NCBI GenBank assembly: GCA_015521765.1
Contig: WANO01000068.1
Location: forward strand, 1 to 32,137
Length of the DNA: 32,137 nt
Source of the DNA: Desulfurococcales archaeon
GTDB lineage: Archaea; Thermoproteota; Thermoprotei_A; Sulfolobales; AG1
Direction: 5' to 3'
How positions within the stretch are numbered: the stretch's first letter is position 1; the number at the start of each line of letters is the position of its first letter. The notes beneath the pieces were generated by a model that saw only the letters and a program-made list of their open reading frames with translations, made no database searches and was not told where the DNA came from. The position numbers were made by a program, and so were the translations under genes. This document shows, one piece after another, positions 27,197 through 32,137 of this stretch.

Positions 27197-28426
27197 CTAT
27201 CTGGCAGAAACCACACGATCACCAATAACAACGCTACGAACACTCTCCACACCACCGCGTTTAAGCAGATGGATTATCGGGTTCCTAACGCTCTCAATAT
27301 TGATCCATTTAGACGCAACACACATAAGCCTGGCCCTAGCACCCTCCCTGATCACGTTGCCCACACCGAAAAGCTCCCCTGGATAGACTGTGGCCATCTT
27401 GAGTATCTCGGCAGGCTCATACACCCACCCCTCCCTCCTGGATAGGTAGGCCAGTAGCTCCAGCTCCCTCCACAGGTCTGGCTTGATCCATCCACCGTTA
27501 TCGGTTCCAACCACAACCCTTATACCGCTTTCCCTGAGGCCCCTCAAGCTAACCACCCGGCCGCTGAACCATAGGGCGCTTCTCGGGCATATCGCCAAAT
27601 ACACCCCACGCTCGCTCAGGTATCTAAGCTCATCCACACCCAGGCTATACCCGTGGACGGCTAGCTTGAGCCTCTCTAGATCCTTAACCAGCTCGAAGTC
27701 CCCCTCCCCCCTAACGTCCTCGGTTTCAGCTATGTGTGACGCTATATAGATGCCGTTCTCCATGGATAGCTTGTCGAGCTTGATTAGCTGCTCCCTGCTG
27801 TAGTAGTGGGGCGAGGACAGAGCTATCCATAGGTTGCCGGCTCCATAGATCTTCTTGATCCTGGATAAATCCTCCGCTACCCCCTTAAGCCACTGCTCCG
27901 GATCGTGCTCGGGCCCCATGTACCGGGGCATATACATTGGCGTGTAGCTCACCAGATCAATCCTTCTAGAGGCATCAACACCGCTCAGGAAACCCCTCAA
28001 CCCACCCTCACGGAAATCGGCTACGGCTGAAACACCGCTCTCAAGACTTAGCTTGAGGAACGCATATATGTAGCTCTCTAGATTCCCGGCCTCTCTATCA
28101 AGGTAGATGTACTTTAGGCCGTATGGCTCGCCCACAAGCGAGTCTATATCGAGGTCGTAGCCTATCTCGGGGAAGCCTATATCTGCTGTGTGCGCATGCG
28201 AGTTTATGAGTGTTGGGGAAACTATGCCTGCTCTACAGTCTAGAAAAAATGTCTCGCCTCCCACTTCAGCACTATTTAGGGAGAAGGATCTTGATGCTAT
28301 ATACGATACTGCCCCGTTCTCGATAACTATGTATCTGCCCCTAACAGCCTCGAGGTCCTCCCCGATCAGTGCTATCCCGGAGTCTATAACTATCCTGCTG
28401 TATCTCTCGGGGGCCAATCCAGCCAT
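27197..28426 (-). CDS. Amidohydrolase family protein (chlorohydrolase/deaminase-like)
   Basis: GIVSPTLINSHAHTAD, IASHIAETEDVRGEG, VVGTDNGGWIKPDLWRELELL, VYPGELFGVGNVIREGARARLMCV. Confidence 0.87.
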   Translation of the reverse strand: MAGLAPERYSRIVIDSGIALIGEDLEAVRGRYIVIENGAVSYIASRSFSLNSAEVGGETFFLDCRAGIVSPTLINSHAHTADIGFPEIGYDLDIDSLVGEPYGLKYIYLDREAGNLESYIYAFLKLSLESGVSAVADFREGGLRGFLSGVDASRRIDLVSYTPMYMPRYMGPEHDPEQWLKGVAEDLSRIKKIYGAGNLWIALSSPHYYSREQLIKLDKLSMENGIYIASHIAETEDVRGEGDFELVKDLERLKLAVHGYSLGVDELRYLSERGVYLAICPRSALWFSGRVVSLRGLRESGIRVVVGTDNGGWIKPDLWRELELLAYLSRREGWVYEPAEILKMATVYPGELFGVGNVIREGARARLMCVASKWINIESVRNPIIHLLKRGGVESVRSVVIGDRVVSAR

Positions 28427-28533
28427 ACCAAGTGGTTTTATGTGGAGGTCTTTAATTAGAGTTTGTATCTGGGCTCTTAGCCTCTGCTGTAATCATTATA
28501 TATGGATATATATAGTTATAGGGAATAATTAAT

Positions 28534-29067
28534 GTGAGTGAAGTGATCGGTATGCCAAGCGAGTATCCTAAGTATGGAACCATAGAGCACAACGTGCTGA
28601 TTGTTCTGGACGCGATGGAGATAACATCGATGATTCTCAACGAGCTATACCTCAAGGCCGCTTATCTAACTGATGATATGGAGATCAAGATAACCCTATA
28701 CTATCTAGCCAACGATGTGGATAAGCAGCGCAGGTTCCTATCTATGATCAGTAAGGAGTACTTCCTTATGAGGATAAACCTGGAGTCTGGGGAGTTCAAG
28801 AACTTGAGGGATTCTGTGGACTCTATGGTTTCTGAGATCAAGGAGTTCTACATCAGATCTATAAGGTCGAGTGACTTTAGGGAGATAATATATAATATAC
28901 TCAAGATCGAGAAGGAGCTGACATGGTTCATGGATGCTTTTGATCTGCTGATAGCTTCCCTCAACAGGATTAAGGTTGGTGAGTTCCTCAACATGCTCTC
29001 AAACGAGATTATGAGGGATCACAGGTCGAGGATAGAGATAATGGAGAAAATGTTAAAGCGCTTCTAG
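28534..29067 (+). CDS. All-alpha protein of unknown function
   Basis: 177-aa ORF preceded by a TATA-like AT-rich region; helical composition; no recognised motif. Confidence 0.65.
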   Translation: MSEVIGMPSEYPKYGTIEHNVLIVLDAMEITSMILNELYLKAAYLTDDMEIKITLYYLANDVDKQRRFLSMISKEYFLMRINLESGEFKNLRDSVDSMVSEIKEFYIRSIRSSDFREIIYNILKIEKELTWFMDAFDLLIASLNRIKVGEFLNMLSNEIMRDHRSRIEIMEKMLKRF

Positions 29068-29160
29068 ATTCTATATATCTATATGGCTACACAGCGTATA
29101 GAGTTACAGGAGGATTCAATCGGTTGGCCCAACCATAGCTATGGCTAGAGATGATACTCG

Positions 29161-31308
29161 ATGGATCTGGAGTGCCCGTCGAAACCTATACCTCTAGAGA
29201 AGATTGATCTTCCAGCCAAGATAAGGGAGGAGCTGAAGCTTAGAGGATACAGCACTCTAACACCTCCCCAGGCAGAGGCTGTGGCTAGAGGTGTTTTGAG
29301 CGGAAAAAGCATGGTTGTTTCCGCACCAACAGCTAGCGGCAAAACCCTTATAGCCGAGATGGCGCTTATGAGGGCCTCTATGGGTGGCGGGATAGCTATA
29401 TATACATGCCCCCTGAAGGCTCTGGCCAACGAGAAGTTTGATGAGTTCTCTGGATGGAGCAGGAGGCTAGGGCTCAAGCTAGGGATAAGCACGGGAGACT
29501 TCGATGAGCCTGGAGAGAGCTTGAGTAGGTATGATGTTTTGATAACAACCTATGAGCGTTTGGACTCTATCTTTAGGCATAGGCCATCATGGATTGAGAG
29601 GGTTTCCCTCATAGTTATCGACGAGATCCATAGTGTGGGGGACCCCGATAGGGGGCCGATCATCGAGATGATTGTGGCTAGAGCCCTCAGGCTCGGGATC
29701 CAGGTTCTGGGTTTAAGCGCCACCATAGGCAACCCGGATGAGCTGGCTGAATGGTTGAGGGGTGAGGCTGTTATCTGTGATTGGCGTCCTGTGCCCCTTA
29801 TATATGGCTACTATGATCGTAGGGGGTCGAGGTTCGTCTTTGAAGACGGTAGGGTTGAGCGTGTTGTTGGGGACCCCTACATATATAGCTCTAGAGTAGC
29901 TATAGAGAGGGATTACCAGGTTCTCATCTTCTCTCAGTCCCGGAGAAACGCCGAGTCGCTGGCTAGGAGGATTGCTGAGTCTTTGGGTCTTTATGCCCAC
30001 TCTATATCCGGGGGTTTAGCTAGGGACCTCGTATCCGATCTGGAGAGTAGCGTGTCGTCGAGGATAGAGGTTGATAATCTTAAGCCCCTAGTATCTAGGG
30101 GTGTAGCGTTCCACCATGCAGGGCTCTCTCTGGAGGCTAGAAGGATTATTGAGCGCGGCTTTAGGGAGGGCTTGCTGAAGGTTGTAGTTTCAACACCAAC
30201 CCTCGCTGCTGGAGTGAATCTCCCTGCTAGGCGTGTCTTGATCACTACTATGAGGTATTCGGATGGCTACTACGAGCCTATATCGCTGATCGAGTTTAAG
30301 CAGATGGCTGGGCGGGCTGGCAGGCCTCAGTTCGATGAGTATGGTGAGGCCATTATTGTGGATCAGACGCCCTCCAAGGCTATAGAATATATTAGGGGGT
30401 CCCCTGAGCCTGTTGATTCGATGCTCAATAGCGAGAGGAGCCTGAGGATACATGTGCTATCTATACTGGCTTCTGGATATGCAAAGACCTTCTCCGAGGT
30501 TGAGGACTTCTTCTCCGACACCTTCTACGGTTTCAAAAGATCTTTTAGGGGCTTAAGGTCTGTTCTGTCCAGGGTGATCAATGATCTGTCTAGGATGGAG
30601 ATGATAGATAGGAGGAACTCAACAATCGAGGTCACCAGGCTTGGCAGAGTGGTTAGCATGCAGTACATAGATCCTTTAACAGCCCACAGAGCCCTCACCT
30701 ATCTCAGGGGTGAGGAGAGGGTTAAGGGTGATCTATGGTATCTCCACATGATCTGCCAGACGCCAGACTTCATTAGGAGCGGGAGTAGGAGGGGTGGATT
30801 CAAGAAGCTTGAGGATGAAGCAATCGAGCTGGCGGAGGCCGGCGAGCTTCCAGAGCCTCTGGGTGATGTAGACTTCGAGCTCTGGCTTCTTGCGTATAGA
30901 AACGCTAAGGCCCTGAAGCTATGGATAGATGAGTATGATGAGGACTCTATATATGAAATCACCGGCTTGATGCCCGGTGACTTGAGGTCTATGATTGAGA
31001 CAGCAACATGGATAGCCCACGCTATCCATGTTGTTTCCTCGATCTTTAAGGACCTCAGGCACCATTCCGAGTATCTATATAAGCTATCCATAAGGCTTGA
31101 GGAGGGTGTTAGGGAAGATCTTCTTGAACTGATCAAGCTTAAGGGTATAGGGAGGGTTAGGGCTAGGGCTCTATATGATGCTGGCTACCGATCTATCGAT
31201 GATCTCAGAAGAGCCGATCCCAGAGCGATCTTGAGGCTGAGGGGCTTTAATAGGAGGGTGGTTAAGGAGCTGTTTGCCCAGCTCGGTGTTGATGTTCGTG
31301 ATCTATAG
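29161..31308 (+). CDS. Ski2-like DNA helicase, Hel308/Hjm type
   Basis: SAPTASGKTLIAEMAL, VIDEIHSVGDPDRGP, LGLSATIGNPDELAEWL, VSTPTLAAGVNLPARRVLI, QMAGRAGRPQFDEYGEAIIV; C-terminal helix-hairpin-helix LIKLKGIGRVRARALYDAGYRSIDDL. Confidence 0.9.
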   Translation: MDLECPSKPIPLEKIDLPAKIREELKLRGYSTLTPPQAEAVARGVLSGKSMVVSAPTASGKTLIAEMALMRASMGGGIAIYTCPLKALANEKFDEFSGWSRRLGLKLGISTGDFDEPGESLSRYDVLITTYERLDSIFRHRPSWIERVSLIVIDEIHSVGDPDRGPIIEMIVARALRLGIQVLGLSATIGNPDELAEWLRGEAVICDWRPVPLIYGYYDRRGSRFVFEDGRVERVVGDPYIYSSRVAIERDYQVLIFSQSRRNAESLARRIAESLGLYAHSISGGLARDLVSDLESSVSSRIEVDNLKPLVSRGVAFHHAGLSLEARRIIERGFREGLLKVVVSTPTLAAGVNLPARRVLITTMRYSDGYYEPISLIEFKQMAGRAGRPQFDEYGEAIIVDQTPSKAIEYIRGSPEPVDSMLNSERSLRIHVLSILASGYAKTFSEVEDFFSDTFYGFKRSFRGLRSVLSRVINDLSRMEMIDRRNSTIEVTRLGRVVSMQYIDPLTAHRALTYLRGEERVKGDLWYLHMICQTPDFIRSGSRRGGFKKLEDEAIELAEAGELPEPLGDVDFELWLLAYRNAKALKLWIDEYDEDSIYEITGLMPGDLRSMIETATWIAHAIHVVSSIFKDLRHHSEYLYKLSIRLEEGVREDLLELIKLKGIGRVRARALYDAGYRSIDDLRRADPRAILRLRGFNRRVVKELFAQLGVDVRDL

Positions 31309-31365
31309 CTAACCTATAGCAATTTATATAAGCTACCTATAGCATGGAAAGAAAGGAGAACCGAT

Positions 31366-32137
31366 ATGGGTAGCCTATTTAGCCCTGGAGCAAGTGAGGG
31401 GGATATATCCGAAGCTATAGTATCGGAGTTCACAAGAAAACTCAAGGAGTATATAAGATCCGACGTTATAGTTGCTGGCGCAGGACCAGCGGGGTTGATG
31501 GCGGCATATAAGCTATCTATTAAGGGGCTCAAGGTGCTGATAGTAGAGCAAAACAACTATCTGGGCGGGGGCCTTTGGCTGGGAGGCTATCTCATGAACC
31601 CGGTAACCATAAGGGCTCCGGCCAATAGGATTCTTGATGAGCTGGGTGTAGAGTATAGAGAGTATAAGAAAGGCCTATACGTAACTAGCGGGCCCCTCTT
31701 GGCATCGAAGCTTATAGCCAGAACCCTCGAGGCTGGTGCGGAGGTCCTTAACATGACATCTATAGAGGATCTCGTAGTTAGAAATGGAAGGGTGTCGGGT
31801 GTAGTAGTTAACTGGACTCCTGTTCAGGCTCTCCCCAGACAGATAACCTGTGTAGATCCAATAGCTCTCGAGAGCAAGGTAGTTATAGATGCAACAGGGC
31901 ACGATGCCAAGCTAGCCAGGAGGCTTAGCGAGAGAGGGATACTTAAGTCGTCTATAGTTGGCCCCATGTGGGTTGGCGAGTCTGAAGATCTCGTGGTTGA
32001 AAACACCAAGGAGATCTATCCAGGGCTGATAGTTGCTGGAATGTCTGTAGCTGAATACTTTGGATTACCAAGAATGGGACCTACATTCGGAGCAATGCTC
32101 CTATCAGGAGAAAAAGCCGCTGAACTAGCCTATAAGC
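31366..32137 (+). CDS. thi4: Thiazole biosynthetic enzyme THI4, truncated by the window edge
   Basis: Not in the ORF track (no stop inside the window). ATG 31366 reads MGSLFSPGASEGDISEAIVSEFTRKLKEYIRSDVIVAGAGPAGLMAAYKLSIKGLKVLIVEQNNYLGGGLWLGGYLMN...ITCVDPIALESKVVIDATGHDAKL...IVAGMSVAEYFGLPRMGPTFGAMLLSGEKAAELAYK. Confidence 0.92.
   Translation, partial: MGSLFSPGASEGDISEAIVSEFTRKLKEYIRSDVIVAGAGPAGLMAAYKLSIKGLKVLIVEQNNYLGGGLWLGGYLMNPVTIRAPANRILDELGVEYREYKKGLYVTSGPLLASKLIARTLEAGAEVLNMTSIEDLVVRNGRVSGVVVNWTPVQALPRQITCVDPIALESKVVIDATGHDAKLARRLSERGILKSSIVGPMWVGESEDLVVENTKEIYPGLIVAGMSVAEYFGLPRMGPTFGAMLLSGEKAAELAYK

Overview
The window looks like a chromosomal segment of a hyperthermophilic crenarchaeon (Thermoproteota). 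This is inferred from codon and TATA-box style, leaderless genes, and the presence of mannosyl-3-phosphoglycerate synthase, a Hel308-type helicase and THI4. Most of it is dense housekeeping content: a MoxR/DUF58-type operon, an ABC-2 exporter, a methyltransferase, MpgS, an aminotransferase, acyl-CoA dehydrogenase, class II fumarase, a HIT protein, enolase, an XdhC-like protein, two cupredoxins, a rhodanese with a SirA/TusA-like partner, MoeA, an M20 peptidase, an amidohydrolase, a Ski2-type helicase, and THI4 cut by the right edge. The only accessory-looking stretch is about 21.2-23.65 kb. It holds a tRNA-Arg(TCG), a DUF104-antitoxin/PIN-toxin pair whose toxin is frameshifted, a detached tRNA-Arg-like 3' half, hairpins and iterons upstream of the TA pair, and a possible decayed IS605/TnpB 3' end. 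Three loci depart from simple ORF structure: the ABC ATPase has no canonical start codon, the aminotransferase carries a 1-nt frameshift in a G5 run, and the PIN toxin is frameshifted. Each could be biology or a single-base assembly error. I do not see a convincing complete undescribed system. The best leads are the 21.7-23.2 kb scar region and the three reading-frame anomalies. All family calls are from reading motifs; no searches were run.
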